Assembly: GCA_024707075.1 (NCBI GenBank)
Contig: JANQAK010000003.1
Location: 868,001-932,000 of the forward strand
Direction: 5' to 3'
DNA length: 64,000 bases
From: Afipia sp.
GTDB lineage: Bacteria > Pseudomonadota > Alphaproteobacteria > Rhizobiales > Xanthobacteraceae
In this document: positions 46,939 to 56,610 of the stretch, one piece after another
Numbering within the stretch: the stretch's first letter is position 1
Layout of the letters: every line of letters starts with the position of its first letter
Translations under genes and position numbers: made by a program
The notes under the pieces: generated by a model
The model's input: the letters and a program-made list of their open reading frames with translations, nothing else
Database searches by the model: none
What the model was told of the DNA's origin: nothing

Positions 46939-48229
46939 TCAAAGGGCCTTGATGAGCGTTTCCGCGCTGTGAAGGGCCAGTCCCGCGAGCCCGCCGATCA
47001 GCGCGCCGTTGAAGCGGATGTATTGCAGGTCCTTGCCGATGTTGATCTCGATGAGATTGATGAGCTGCTTCATGTTCCACGATTTGACCTGATCGGAAAT
47101 GAATCGCGACACCCCGCTCTTCTGGTCGGCGATGAAACTGCGCAGCACGATGACGATGCCGTTGTTGATTTCCGCGCGCATCTCGGAATCCGCGGCAAGC
47201 TGCGTGCCGGCTTCGGCGAACACGTTGGTCAGATGATGTTGCAGCACATTGCTTTCGCCGCTCGCATTCCGCTCGATGAACGTCTTGACGTTGGCCCAGA
47301 TGTCCTGTGTCAGCGCGGCAAGCTCCGGACGCGCCAGCAGATCGCGCTTCAATCCGTCGAGACGGTCGGCATAGGCCTTGTCGTTCGCCAGCTTGTCGGG
47401 AAGCGTCAGCAGGATGCGATCGACCTCACCGCGAAACGGATGATGCGGATCGGCGCGCACTTCCTCGAAGAACGACGTGGCGGAGGCTGCGATCTTGTTC
47501 AAAAGGAATTTATCGGCGCGATAGAGTTTCAGCAGCGTCGGAAGTTCGTCGCGAATTTTCTCGCGCAGCAGCGCCAGCGTCTCCGGCTTGTTGAGTGTCT
47601 CGTGCAGCGCCAGAAGCAGGTCGTCGAGCATGCCCTTGTGGCGGCCTTCCGCGATGAAGCCGCGCAGCGTCCCCGCCGCCAGCGGCGCGAGATCGACGCC
47701 CTGCAATTGCGTGACGATACGGCGCGTCAGGTACGACTTCAGGCCGGACGTCTCGGCGGCATTCAGCGCCTCCGGCAACAGGCGCAGCACGAAGCGCGCG
47801 AGATCGGCGCTCTTCTTCCGGTCGGTCAGCCAGCCGGAAATGAAGCGCGCGAAGTCGACCTCGCGCAGTTTCGCATCCACCGGCAAAGGGCTTAAAAAAA
47901 TGGACTTCTATGAACTCGCCGAGCTTGTCGGCGATCCGGTGCTGGTTCTGCTGGATGATGGCGGTGTGCGGAATCGGAAGGCCCAGCGGACGCCGGAACA
48001 GCGCGACCACGGCGTACCAGTCCGCCAGTCCGCCGATGGTGGCGGCCTCCGCAAAGGCCGCGACGAATCCGAAAGCCGGATGCACGCGCTCCATCATTTT
48101 TGCGACGATAAGCACGACGACACAGCCGCCGAGCACCAGCGTCGCCAGCGCCTTGATCCGTCGCAGTTCCGCGGCGCGCGCGATGTCGCCCGCGTCCGCG
48201 ACCAGCACGAATTTTTCGGTGTCAGCCAT
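46939..48229 (-). CDS. DUF445 membrane protein (one frameshift)
   Basis: DUF445-family protein of unknown function. The N-terminal helices ([50 protein letters not shown]) are the most conserved part, then a long alpha-helical domain with repeated [19 protein letters not shown]-type stretches, and a C-terminal helix ([15 protein letters not shown]). The frame breaks at an A7 run (47894-47900 on the plus strand): removing one base gives [19 protein letters not shown], matching the family's FLSP pattern, for 429 aa. Start ATG 48229. Confidence 0.88.
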
Positions 48230-48290
48230 ATGGACCTCGATGCATCGACATTGCACTGCGACCCGGTCCTCGTCAAAGGCGACCCGTGGC

Positions 48291-48317
48291 AAAAAGAAAG
48301 CCCGCGCGAGGCGGGCC
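48291..48317 (-). terminator. Rho-independent terminator of the phasin gene
   Basis: On the minus strand GCCCGC-loop-GCGGGC followed by TTTCTTTTT, 30 bases after the phasin stop. Confidence 0.85.
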
Positions 48318-48344
48318 TTCAGTCGTCGAATTGCGAGATTGGCC

Positions 48345-48833
48345 TCAGGCCGTTTTGACGGAAGCCGCGACCTTCGCGAAGTTGTCCTGCGCGGTCTTGG
48401 CGCCGTCGGCGAACAGCTTGCCGAGATATTCGGTGGTTGCCTTGGCGCGCGCCGCGACGACTTCGCCCTGGGCGCGGAGCAGATCGCCCTGGATGGTGAC
48501 GGCTTCGCTCAACGACTTCGCCGAAGCGAGCTTGTCGATGCCCGCGAACAGCGCCTGCGCGTCGTCGTAGACGGCCTGCTGGATGTTGCGGCTGATCTTC
48601 GCGGTCTCGCTGATCGAACCGGCGACGGCGTTCTCGATGACCGCAGTCACCTTCTCCGAACCGGTGTGGATCTCGGCGGCGCGGTCCTTCGCGGTGACGG
48701 CGGCCTTCTTGACGAACTCACGCGCGGCTTCCGGAACCTCGACATTGGGGAAATTCTTGAGCGCTTCGGTGACCGGCGCGAACGCGGTCTTCACGGTGTT
48801 CAGCACGGATTCAGTGTTGAAAGAATTGGTCAT
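48345..48833 (-). CDS. Phasin family protein
   Basis: 162-aa phasin, the amphipathic helical protein that coats polyhydroxyalkanoate granules. Typical segments are [48 protein letters not shown] and [31 protein letters not shown], written here as a whole family pattern of alanine-rich helices. No signal peptide. ATG 48833 has GGAGACGACC upstream. A TGC-rich palindrome lies 85 bases before the start, and a terminator closes the gene, so it is a monocistronic unit. It sits next to the PhaC-like operon on the same strand. Confidence 0.92.
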   Translation of the reverse strand: MTNSFNTESVLNTVKTAFAPVTEALKNFPNVEVPEAAREFVKKAAVTAKDRAAEIHTGSEKVTAVIENAVAGSISETAKISRNIQQAVYDDAQALFAGIDKLASAKSLSEAVTIQGDLLRAQGEVVAARAKATTEYLGKLFADGAKTAQDNFAKVAASVKTA

Positions 48834-48917
48834 GGTCGTCTCCATCCTCAGGGTTTGAGCAAATGGCTCACCCCGTCCGCATGGCCCGGGGCAAAAGTCT
48901 TATGCCACGACCTTAGC

Positions 48918-48945
48918 TGCAATGCAACATAAATGTTGCATTGCA
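48918..48945. promoter_or_regulatory. TGC-rich palindrome upstream of the phasin (candidate PhaR site)
   Basis: A perfect 12-4-12 inverted repeat, TGCAATGCAACA / TGTTGCATTGCA around TAAA. Alphaproteobacterial PhaR repressors bind TGC-rich DNA before phasin genes and release when granules form, so this is a good candidate operator. No phaR gene is in the window. Confidence 0.7.
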
Positions 48946-48979
48946 TCATTAACGGGATAATCTCAATAATATTAATGCT

Positions 48980-49576
48980 TTAGCTTACAGCTTCCGGAAC
49001 ACCATAAGCCTCAAGCTGAGCCTGCACCTTGGCGACGTTGTGACCCAGAACCACGATGTCATGGGTTCTTCCGGCCAGATCGCGCACCTGATCGTGCAGC
49101 AGAGCCTCCGCCCTGAAGCCGAGACTCTCGAACAGAGCGATGGCCCCGGTCTGATCGACCGTCATCTGGACCACGATCTTTTCCAGCCCCGCCCCCAGCG
49201 CCAGCGCGAAAGTTTCCTGCGACAGCGCACGGCCGACGCCAAGACCACGGACGTCTTTCGACACAACCATGCGGATTTCTCCAACGTGGGACGACCACGA
49301 CAACAGATCGCGGACGATGGTGCCGCAGCCGACCACCGTGCTGCCTTTCCACGCCAGCAGACTGGTCATGCCGCCGCGTTCGATTTCCTTGATCCAGGCG
49401 GACAGCACTTTCGGCTCGCTGATGTTACGCGGAATGAAAAGCAGATCGTGCACCGGCAACTTCTGCGCAAAAGCGAGCACGGCGGCCTCGTCCGCCGCCG
49501 TCATGTGACGGAATTCGATCTCGCCGCCTTCGGTCATCACGCGGCGCGGATAGGTGCGAACTTCGGTGCTGTTCAT
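48980..49576 (-). CDS. GNAT-family N-acetyltransferase
   Basis: 198 aa. The acetyl-CoA binding loop is VVSKDVRGLGVGRALSQ (R/QxxGxG/A), followed by QMTVDQTGAIALFESLGFRAEALLHDQVRDLAG. The N-terminus RRVMTEGGEIEFRHMTAADEAAVLAFAQKLP matches single-domain GNATs. The ATG overlaps the PhaC-like stop (ATGA), so it is the third gene of that operon; its substrate, perhaps a protein or a metabolite, is unknown. Confidence 0.9.
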   Translation of the reverse strand: MNSTEVRTYPRRVMTEGGEIEFRHMTAADEAAVLAFAQKLPVHDLLFIPRNISEPKVLSAWIKEIERGGMTSLLAWKGSTVVGCGTIVRDLLSWSSHVGEIRMVVSKDVRGLGVGRALSQETFALALGAGLEKIVVQMTVDQTGAIALFESLGFRAEALLHDQVRDLAGRTHDIVVLGHNVAKVQAQLEAYGVPEAVS

Positions 49577-50668
49577 GTCGATCGCTCACTTAACCAGGAA
49601 TCAAGTTTGGGCCAGAGACGCTTGATGGCATTCGCGCCGGCGACGAGGCTGACATGGCCGCCCTTGAGGATCACCTCGGTCTTGTCGGTCGAGCCGATCC
49701 TGGCAACCAGATGCTTCGCGGCCTCGTAAGGCACGATGTGATCGTGTTCGGCAACCGCATGCAGCAGCGGGATCGTGATCTTCGAAAGATCGGCAGGATG
49801 GCCGCCGACACTCATGGTGCCATTGTAGAGCTTGTTGTCCCACATCAGATCCTTGGTGATGGTGCGGAAGTATTCGCCGGCCAGCGGCAACGTATCCTGC
49901 GCCCAGCGGTCGAACATCCGGAATGATTTCACATACTCGTCGTTCCAGATATTTTCCCAAAGCTGGATCTGTCCCACGGCGCGCGATGCCGGCCGCAGCA
50001 TCTCGAACGACGACAGGATCATTTCCGGCGGCACATTGCCGACGCCGTCGACCAATCGATCGACATCGAAATAGCGCCGGTCGGAAAAATTCTGAAACAG
50101 CTTCATTTCCCGGAAATCGATCGGCGTCGTAAAGCACACCAGATTCCTCACCGGGCCATCGTGATGGATCGATGCATAAAGCAACGACAGCACGCCGCCG
50201 AAGCAATAGCCGATCACGTTGACATCGGTTTCGCCGGAATCCTCCTGCACCCGCCGGATGCAGTCTGGAATGAAGCCGAGTACATAGTCTTCCATGCGCA
50301 AGGATTTTTTCCTCCGGCCGCGGCGCGCTCCAGTCGAGCATGTAGACGTCGAAACCCTTCCTGAGCAGGAATTCGATGAAGCTCTGGCCCGGCACCATGT
50401 CGAGGATGTAGCCGCGGTTGGTGGTCGCCATCACGATCAGGATCGGGATGCGGTAGATTTCATCCGCCAGCGGCCGATAGTGATAGAGATTCATCGTGCC
50501 TTTGGAATGAATGATGTCCTTCGGCGTCGATCCAAGCGCGGGTCCGGACGATGCGAAATACTCGACACCCTTGACGCTGCGCTGAATCGCGCGCTGGACT
50601 TCGGACTGGATGCGCTCTCCGACCTGCGCGACATCCGGCAGCACGCTGGCGCTGGTCAGCGCATTCAT
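49573..50668 (-). CDS. phaC: PhaC-like polyhydroxyalkanoate synthase, class III type (one frameshift)
   Basis: Alpha/beta-fold PHA synthase subunit that polymerises hydroxyacyl-CoA. The nucleophile box is VIGYCFGGVLSL (GxCxGG), with catalytic His in LLHAVAEHDHIVPY context and GGHVSLVAG near the end. Length after correction is 364 aa, in the range of class III PhaC. The break is an A6 run on the coding strand (plus-strand T6 at 50305-50310): removing one A joins SAPRPEEK to SLRMEDYVLGFIPDCI. ATG 50668 overlaps the upstream gene's stop. It works with the small subunit encoded immediately before it. Confidence 0.88.
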
Positions 50669-51048
50669 GGCGTGCCTCCACCTCCAGTGGCGGCCGGCGG
50701 TTGCCTGGTGCGCGGCGGCATCGGCGCGGACAACCCGCCCAGCGAGCCATCGCCATGAACACGGTTGAGAAGCGCCTTGATCTCGTTCAACTGCCCTTCG
50801 ATCGCGTTCAAGCGCTCGCCCATGTCCATCATTTGCGCACGACTCGGCAGATTCATGCTGACGAGATAGCGCTCCATCAGATCGCCGATGGTCTTTTGCG
50901 CGCCGACGGACGCGCCGGTGAGTTGATGCGTGACGCGGCTGAATTGCTCCGTCCCCATGACCTGGGTGGCCATGGCGTTGAAGCCCTTCTCCATCTCCGC
51001 AAGCATGGTGTGCCAGACCTGCACCGGGTCATTGGCTTTGTCAGACAT
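50665..51048 (-). CDS. Small PhaE-like companion subunit of the PHA synthase
   Basis: 127 aa. VQVWHTMLAEMEKGFNAMATQVMGTEQF and MNLPSRAQMMDMGERLNAIEGQLNEIKALL resemble the end of PhaE, the non-catalytic partner of class III PHA synthases, where the NLPS-R and coiled-coil elements are conserved. It is much shorter than typical PhaE, retaining mainly the conserved C-terminal part, so its assignment rests partly on overlap with phaC (ATGA). ATG 51048 is used; a longer frame to 51135 lacks similarity. Confidence 0.7.
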   Translation of the reverse strand: MSDKANDPVQVWHTMLAEMEKGFNAMATQVMGTEQFSRVTHQLTGASVGAQKTIGDLMERYLVSMNLPSRAQMMDMGERLNAIEGQLNEIKALLNRVHGDGSLGGLSAPMPPRTRQPPAATGGGGTP

Positions 51049-51234
51049 AGGCGCCCTCCGGAAGCGTGAGCGAGACTTCTTTGAGCCTCGTCTTTTTCCG
51101 CCATTCCATACCGTTGCGGGACCGGGGTCAACCAAACCGTCGCTTAAAACCGGCCACGACGCCGCCTCCGCCTTCTGCCGGGCGCAAAAGCATGCGATAG
51201 AATTCCGACTTTATTCATTTCGAGGGATGCCGAC

Positions 51235-52152
51235 GTGGACGCAACTGCACACCAGCCGCCGCAAATGGCGAACGCCAACGGAATCGAGCTTTGCTACGAA
51301 ATCTTCGGTGCGCCCGATGCGGAACCGCTGGTCCTTATCATGGGCCTCGGCGCCCAGATGATCCATTGGGACGATGAATTCTGCCGCGACCTCGCCGCGC
51401 GCGGCTTCCGCGTCATCCGCTTCGACAACCGCGACATCGGCCATTCAACCAAAATGTCCGGCGGCAAACCGCTGCGCCCGCTCGAACTGCTGAAACTCCG
51501 GATCTTCAAGGTCGCGCCGGAAGCGCCCTACAAATTATGGGACATGGCCAACGACGTTGCCGGATTGCTCGATACGCTCGGCGTCAACGCCGCGCATATC
51601 GTCGGCGCATCGATGGGCGGCGCCATTGCGCAGGAACTGGCCATGCAACATCCCGGCCGCGTGCTGTCGCTAACCTCGATCATGGCGACGACAGGTAATC
51701 CCAAGCTGCCGAATCCCACACACGAGGCGATGGCCATCCTGCTCGCGCCGCCGCCGAAAACCAAAGAGGAATACATGGCGCGCTTTCCCGCTACATGGAA
51801 AGTGCTGCGGGGTGGAAGTTTCCCGCTGGACGAGGCGAAGGACCGCGAACGCGCGGAGCGCACTTACGCACGCGGCTTAAACCCGGCAGGTGTCGGACGG
51901 CAATTGCGCGCCATCCTCGCTTCAGGCAGCCGCAAGGAGCGGCTGGCATCGGTCAAAGCGCCGACGCTGGTCATTCACGGCACCATCGATCCGCTGGTGA
52001 AAGTGGAAGCCGGCAAGGACACTGCCGCGTCGATCCCCGGCGCGAAGCTGCTGCTGATCGACGGCATGGGCCACGCGCTGCCGATTCCGATGTGGCCGAC
52101 GATCATCGGCGCGATTGCGGAGCATGCGCAGGGGGCGGCACGAACGAAGTGA
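51235..52152 (+). CDS. Alpha/beta hydrolase
   Basis: 305-aa alpha/beta hydrolase. LVLIMGLGAQMIHWDDEFCRDLAARGFRVIRFDNRDIGHS is the family N-terminal region, GASMGGAIAQELA the nucleophile elbow (GxSxG) and GMGHALPIPMWP contains the catalytic His; VIHGTIDPLVKVE holds the acid. Likely an esterase or lactonase of unknown substrate. Start is GTG 51235 with GAGGG upstream, divergent from the PhaE-phaC operon with about 185 bases between them. Confidence 0.88.
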   Translation: MDATAHQPPQMANANGIELCYEIFGAPDAEPLVLIMGLGAQMIHWDDEFCRDLAARGFRVIRFDNRDIGHSTKMSGGKPLRPLELLKLRIFKVAPEAPYKLWDMANDVAGLLDTLGVNAAHIVGASMGGAIAQELAMQHPGRVLSLTSIMATTGNPKLPNPTHEAMAILLAPPPKTKEEYMARFPATWKVLRGGSFPLDEAKDRERAERTYARGLNPAGVGRQLRAILASGSRKERLASVKAPTLVIHGTIDPLVKVEAGKDTAASIPGAKLLLIDGMGHALPIPMWPTIIGAIAEHAQGAARTK

Positions 52153-52180
52153 AATAACTTGCGCTCCCAACAATCACCGC

Positions 52181-52208
52181 GTCGTCCCCGCGCAGGCGGG
52201 GACCCATG
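52181..52208. repeat. Half of a palindromic repeat
   Basis: GTCGTCCCCGCGCAGGCGGGGACCCAT resembles one arm of families A/F with no second arm; between the convergent hydrolase and P450 genes. Confidence 0.7.
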
Positions 52209-52225
52209 CTCCCCGCATCGCGCAG

Positions 52226-55200
52226 CTAACTCCCCGCCCACACATCCAGCACGTAGCGGTTCTGCATACCCATGCTGTCGATCCATCCAAGCGCGGCGGC
52301 CTCATCAGCTCCCGAACGCTCGCGATAAATGTTCATCAGCACGCGCTTGACGTCTGGCTCCATCCTGCTGCCGTCGCCGCAAACATAGATGATCGCACCG
52401 GCTTCGATCAGCTTCCAGACCCTGTCCTTCTGCGCCGCAATCAGATCCTGCACATAACTCTTCGGCGCATCCGCCCGCGAGAACGCGACGTGCAATTCGG
52501 TGATGCCCTGCTCCGCGAAACCTTTAAGTTCGTCGGCATAGAGGAAATCCTGATCGGGATGACGGCAGCCGAAAAACAGCATCGACGGGCCGAGCGATTG
52601 CCCTTTGGCCTTCATCGCGGCGCGCTCCTGGAGGAAACCACGGAACGGCGCAAGACCGGTGCCGGGACCGACCATGATGATCGGCGTCGTGGGAGTCTCC
52701 GGCAGACGGAAGCCAGCCTTGGTTTCCCGCACCGTCACATAGACAACATCGCCGGGCCTGCGGCTGGCGAGATAGTTCGAACAGACGCCTTTGTAGAGGC
52801 CGCGCCCGGAAATCGCCGGAGCTTCCACCACCCCGACGGTCACGCTGCATTTCGAAGGTCCAACCACCGCGGGCGATGACGAAATAGAATAGTAACGCGG
52901 CGACAACAGCGAAAGCATTTCCAGATAGGTGTGGAATGGCAATTCGCATGCCGGATATTCCTCCAGCAGATTGTAGACGGATTTCCGCTTGGCAAGAATT
53001 TCGGAGCGATAGAGTTCGCTTGAAGACGGATCGTCACCAATCAACGCCTCCAGCTTCGGTTTTGTCATCGGGCAACGGGTATGCTCCGATATGATCTGGA
53101 TTTGCTTGCGGGTCGCGACCTGCTGCAATTCGACAAACTCGGTCAACAACCGACCGACCGACACCGCGTTGTCGACCGGAAGCTGCGCGCGGCGGCCAGC
53201 CGCGACTTGCAGCCGGACCTGATCCGCCGGAAGAAAGCCGAACCGGCGCGCCACCGCATCCACCAGACCGGGATCGTTGCGCGGGACAACGCTGAGATGG
53301 TCGCCGACGCGATAGGTGACGTTCGCCGGCAATTCGACTTCGATATGCCGTGTCGAGCGCGTCGACGGATTGGCGCCCGACCTGTTCTGCAATTCCTCGT
53401 TGATGAGAATTTTAACCGGCACCGCGCCGCCGGACGCCGCCACGGTGTTGACCACGCTCGGCGCCACCGGCTCGACCTTGTAGAGCGGCTCATCATTGGC
53501 GTGGCGGCTGAATCCGGTATCGACGCCGAACTCCTGCACGGCAATCGAACGCAGCGAGGTGAACCATTTCTCGAATTGTCCATCGAGATCGTCACGAGCG
53601 TCGCCCTCGCCGCGCGTCACGGCCGCCTTGCCGCCATGCGCGGCCAGTTGCTCGTCGATGAAACGCGGGACGGACTGATACGTTGCCTGCCAATCGCTAT
53701 TGCCGCAACCGAACACCGCATAGCGCACGCCGTCGAATGCGTTCTTTGGCAGATCACTTCCCAGCCACTTCACGAACTGCGTGGCGTTGTCCGGTGGCGC
53801 GCCGTTGTAGGACGCACAGAAGATGATGACGCCGCCCTGATCCTTCAGGTTGCCGACATAGTCATCGAGCGGCGCGAGCCTGGTGGCGAAGCCGTTGACT
53901 TCCGCCAGATCCGCCACGCGATGCGCCAGATCCTCGGCGGTCCCCAGATTTGAGCCATAGAGAATGAGCAGCGGCGTGTTGTGGCCGGGACGCACACGCG
54001 CGGGTGCCGCCGAGCCCGCACTCTCGGCAACGGCCGCGCCGGGGCGGTTGGCGACAATGGTGCGATCCTGATCGGATCGCTGCCGTACCTTGATTTTGAA
54101 GCCATCGGGCTTGATTGTCAGCGTTTCCTTCAAATGCATCTGGTAGCGCGTGTGATCGAGCAGCTTGAAACGTTGCAGGATCATGCCGAGCGCCAGCGCC
54201 GCCTCGTGCATCGCAAAGCCGCGGCCGATGCAGGCGCGCTGGCCATTGCCGAACGGCTTCCACGCATTGGCGGGACGCTTTACCTCCGCCTCGCGGCTGA
54301 AATTCTCCGGATTGAAGACATCCGGATTTGGTCCCCACACCTTCGGATCGCGATGCAGCGCCATCACCAGCACGGTGATGAAGGTGCCTTTTCTCAGCTT
54401 GTACTTGCCGCCGATGGTCTCGTCCTTCAGTGGCGAGACGCCATAGGCCGGCGCAGGCGGCCACATCCGCAGCGATTCCTTTAATATCTGCGAAATGTAG
54501 TGAAGCTGCGTGACCTGCTGGAACGTCGGCTTGGCGTCGAGATCGGCGCCGAACACGCGATCGACTTCCTCATAGGCCTTCTTCAACACCTCGGGATGCT
54601 TGAGCATCGCGTAGAGCGCACAGGACAGCAGACCGCTGGTGGTCTCATGCCCCGCGATCAGGAAGGTGTTGATCTGGTAGCGGATGTTGACGTCGTCGAG
54701 CTGTTCGCCGGTGACCTTGTCGATGCCGGTCATCATGGCGTTGAGCATGTCCTTGGTGCCGACAGCACCCTCCGCGTTCTTGCGGCGTTCGGCGACGATC
54801 TCGTCCACCATCCTGTTCATGAACGCGACGTCGGCCGCGAGGTCCGTGCGCCGGGCCCGCATGAACAGGCCTTCGAGCGGAAGCCCGCGCGTCATCATGA
54901 TGGTTTCGAGCGAGCGCACCAGCGCGCCGACGAACGGATGATAGTCCTCGCGATAAAACGAATTGAAGCGATAGTCGAAGCCGCACAGGCCGATGGTGTC
55001 GAGCGTCAGCGCCGTCATGTCGTGAACGACGTCGATCTCGTCGTCGGCATTCAGCCGCTCCCACTTCTTGACGAGCTGGTCGGCGATGTCGACCATCATC
55101 GGATGATAGGATTGCATCGCCCGACCGCCGAACGGTGACAGCAGGATGTTGTGCGCCTTGCTCCAGTTCGGCTCCGTGGTGTCGGCGGTGAACAGGCCAT

Positions 55201-55465
55201 CGCCGCCGATCGCGCGCACGCGCCGCAGCGCGCCCCGAACCGCCTTGTCGAAACGCTTCTCGTCGCTCAACTCGTTGACAAGATCATAGCCCGATACAAT
55301 GACAATCGGCTGGCCCATCATGTCGAGCCAGAAGATCGGTCCGAGTTCCCTGGTCTTGCGCACCAGATCCTGCACCGGCGCGGTCGAATCCAGCGACAGC
55401 ATGTTGCCGACCACCGGTTTCTTCGGCGGATGCGGTATCGGATTCAATTTGTTCTGGGACGCCAT
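52226..55465 (-). CDS. Self-sufficient cytochrome P450 fused to NADPH-P450 reductase (CYP102-like)
   Basis: 1079-aa fusion. P450 domain at about 1-460: oxygen-binding AGHETT (271-276), ExxR E330/R333, and the heme loop FGNGQRACIG with Cys412. A linker of about 35 residues precedes the reductase: FMN domain (ILYGSNLGTAEDLA, 501-514), FAD domain (RYYSISSSP, 857-865) and NADPH site GPGTGLAPFRGFLQE (933-947). This layout matches BM3-type fatty-acid hydroxylases, which oxidise long-chain acids, amides or alkanes. Intact despite its length. Third member of a likely unit with WS/DGAT and epoxide hydrolase. Confidence 0.95.
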   Translation of the reverse strand: MASQNKLNPIPHPPKKPVVGNMLSLDSTAPVQDLVRKTRELGPIFWLDMMGQPIVIVSGYDLVNELSDEKRFDKAVRGALRRVRAIGGDGLFTADTTEPNWSKAHNILLSPFGGRAMQSYHPMMVDIADQLVKKWERLNADDEIDVVHDMTALTLDTIGLCGFDYRFNSFYREDYHPFVGALVRSLETIMMTRGLPLEGLFMRARRTDLAADVAFMNRMVDEIVAERRKNAEGAVGTKDMLNAMMTGIDKVTGEQLDDVNIRYQINTFLIAGHETTSGLLSCALYAMLKHPEVLKKAYEEVDRVFGADLDAKPTFQQVTQLHYISQILKESLRMWPPAPAYGVSPLKDETIGGKYKLRKGTFITVLVMALHRDPKVWGPNPDVFNPENFSREAEVKRPANAWKPFGNGQRACIGRGFAMHEAALALGMILQRFKLLDHTRYQMHLKETLTIKPDGFKIKVRQRSDQDRTIVANRPGAAVAESAGSAAPARVRPGHNTPLLILYGSNLGTAEDLAHRVADLAEVNGFATRLAPLDDYVGNLKDQGGVIIFCASYNGAPPDNATQFVKWLGSDLPKNAFDGVRYAVFGCGNSDWQATYQSVPRFIDEQLAAHGGKAAVTRGEGDARDDLDGQFEKWFTSLRSIAVQEFGVDTGFSRHANDEPLYKVEPVAPSVVNTVAASGGAVPVKILINEELQNRSGANPSTRSTRHIEVELPANVTYRVGDHLSVVPRNDPGLVDAVARRFGFLPADQVRLQVAAGRRAQLPVDNAVSVGRLLTEFVELQQVATRKQIQIISEHTRCPMTKPKLEALIGDDPSSSELYRSEILAKRKSVYNLLEEYPACELPFHTYLEMLSLLSPRYYSISSSPAVVGPSKCSVTVGVVEAPAISGRGLYKGVCSNYLASRRPGDVVYVTVRETKAGFRLPETPTTPIIMVGPGTGLAPFRGFLQERAAMKAKGQSLGPSMLFFGCRHPDQDFLYADELKGFAEQGITELHVAFSRADAPKSYVQDLIAAQKDRVWKLIEAGAIIYVCGDGSRMEPDVKRVLMNIYRERSGADEAAALGWIDSMGMQNRYVLDVWAGS

Positions 55466-55587
55466 CGCTCAGGTATCTCCCACGTGATCGTTGATGTCCG
55501 GTTCTGTGCCGGAGCTTTGGTCCGAAGCTACTGTTCCGGCGAATGTTTTGCAAAGACTTCTCGCGCGAGGGAGACGCGGCAACCGGA

Positions 55588-56607
55588 TCAGCCGAACCGC
55601 CGCCTGCGCCACTCCAGAATTTTGGCGCTGACCTCGTCAGGCTGCTCCTGCTGGGTCCAGTGGCCGCTATTCCTGACCAGATATTTCTCAAGGTCCGGCA
55701 CAATCTGCTCCATCCCGTCGCAGGCCGAAGGCGGCAGCACCGCATCGCTCTCGGCCATGATCATCAGCGATGGTACGCGCACGGTGTGATCGATATGCGC
55801 CGAGCGTTCCCAGTTGCGGGTCATGTTGCGATACCAGTTGATCCCGCCAGTGAAGCCCGACGCCCTGAACATATCGACGAAAACCTTCATTTCCTCGGGC
55901 GACAATATCTTCTCCCGCGGATCGAGCTTGCCGTCATAGCCCGCGACCATCTGCGGAAAGGCCATGTTCAACTTTGGCGAGGCACCGAGACCCGCCGCGG
56001 GCGGCCCCGCATTGGCATCCGCTGCCGATGGCTGCTTCTGCGGCATCGGTTTGCGCATGAAGAAGTCGAACGTCTTTTCGACATTGTCGGCGAAAATCCT
56101 GTCAGGCTCCCGCGACGGATGCTGAAACTGCGCGATGTAAAGATGATCGCCATAGCGCTGGCGCAGCAATTCAATCGGATCGGTCGCCGTGCGCGGCGTG
56201 TGCGGCGTGTTGACACCGATGACGCCCGCGACACGCGACGGATGACGCAGCGGCATCTGCCAGACGATGAACCCGCCCCAGTCGTGGCCAACGAAGATCG
56301 CCTTGTCGATGTTCAGGTGATCGAGTAGCCCGACCAGATCGGCCGTCAGGTTCTCGATGTCATAGGCTTCGACAGGCTCGGGCCGGTCCGTCGCGCCATA
56401 GCCGCGCTGGTCCGGCGCGATCACGCGAAGACCTGTCTCGCTCAGCGCCTTGATCTGGTGCCGCCATGAAAACGCAATCTCCGGCCAGCCGTGACACAGC
56501 ACCAGCGGCGGCGTGTCGGTTTTAGGACCGGCCTCGTAGAAGCCCATGCGTATGCCGTTGACATTGGCATACTGAAGCGGCGGCATGTCCATCATTGCAG
56601 GCGCCAT
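55588..56607 (-). CDS. Epoxide hydrolase-type alpha/beta hydrolase
   Basis: 339 aa. The oxyanion motif is LCHGWPEIAFSWRHQ (HGxP), the nucleophile is the Asp in FVGHDWGGFIVWQM, a feature of epoxide hydrolases and haloalkane dehalogenases rather than esterases, and GYGATDRP and NSGHWTQQEQP supply the family tyrosine region and catalytic His. It starts three bases after the WS/DGAT gene. Epoxide products could arise from the adjacent P450, a plausible but unproven link. Confidence 0.9.
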   Translation of the reverse strand: MAPAMMDMPPLQYANVNGIRMGFYEAGPKTDTPPLVLCHGWPEIAFSWRHQIKALSETGLRVIAPDQRGYGATDRPEPVEAYDIENLTADLVGLLDHLNIDKAIFVGHDWGGFIVWQMPLRHPSRVAGVIGVNTPHTPRTATDPIELLRQRYGDHLYIAQFQHPSREPDRIFADNVEKTFDFFMRKPMPQKQPSAADANAGPPAAGLGASPKLNMAFPQMVAGYDGKLDPREKILSPEEMKVFVDMFRASGFTGGINWYRNMTRNWERSAHIDHTVRVPSLMIMAESDAVLPPSACDGMEQIVPDLEKYLVRNSGHWTQQEQPDEVSAKILEWRRRRFG

Positions 56608-56610
56608 GCG

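Noticed and set aside
53062-53085. Sequence resembling the nested repeat module (TCATCGGGC then ACGGGT)
   Set aside because: Lies within the P450 reductase coding region, lacks the stem and the GACCCGTTGG end; chance similarity.
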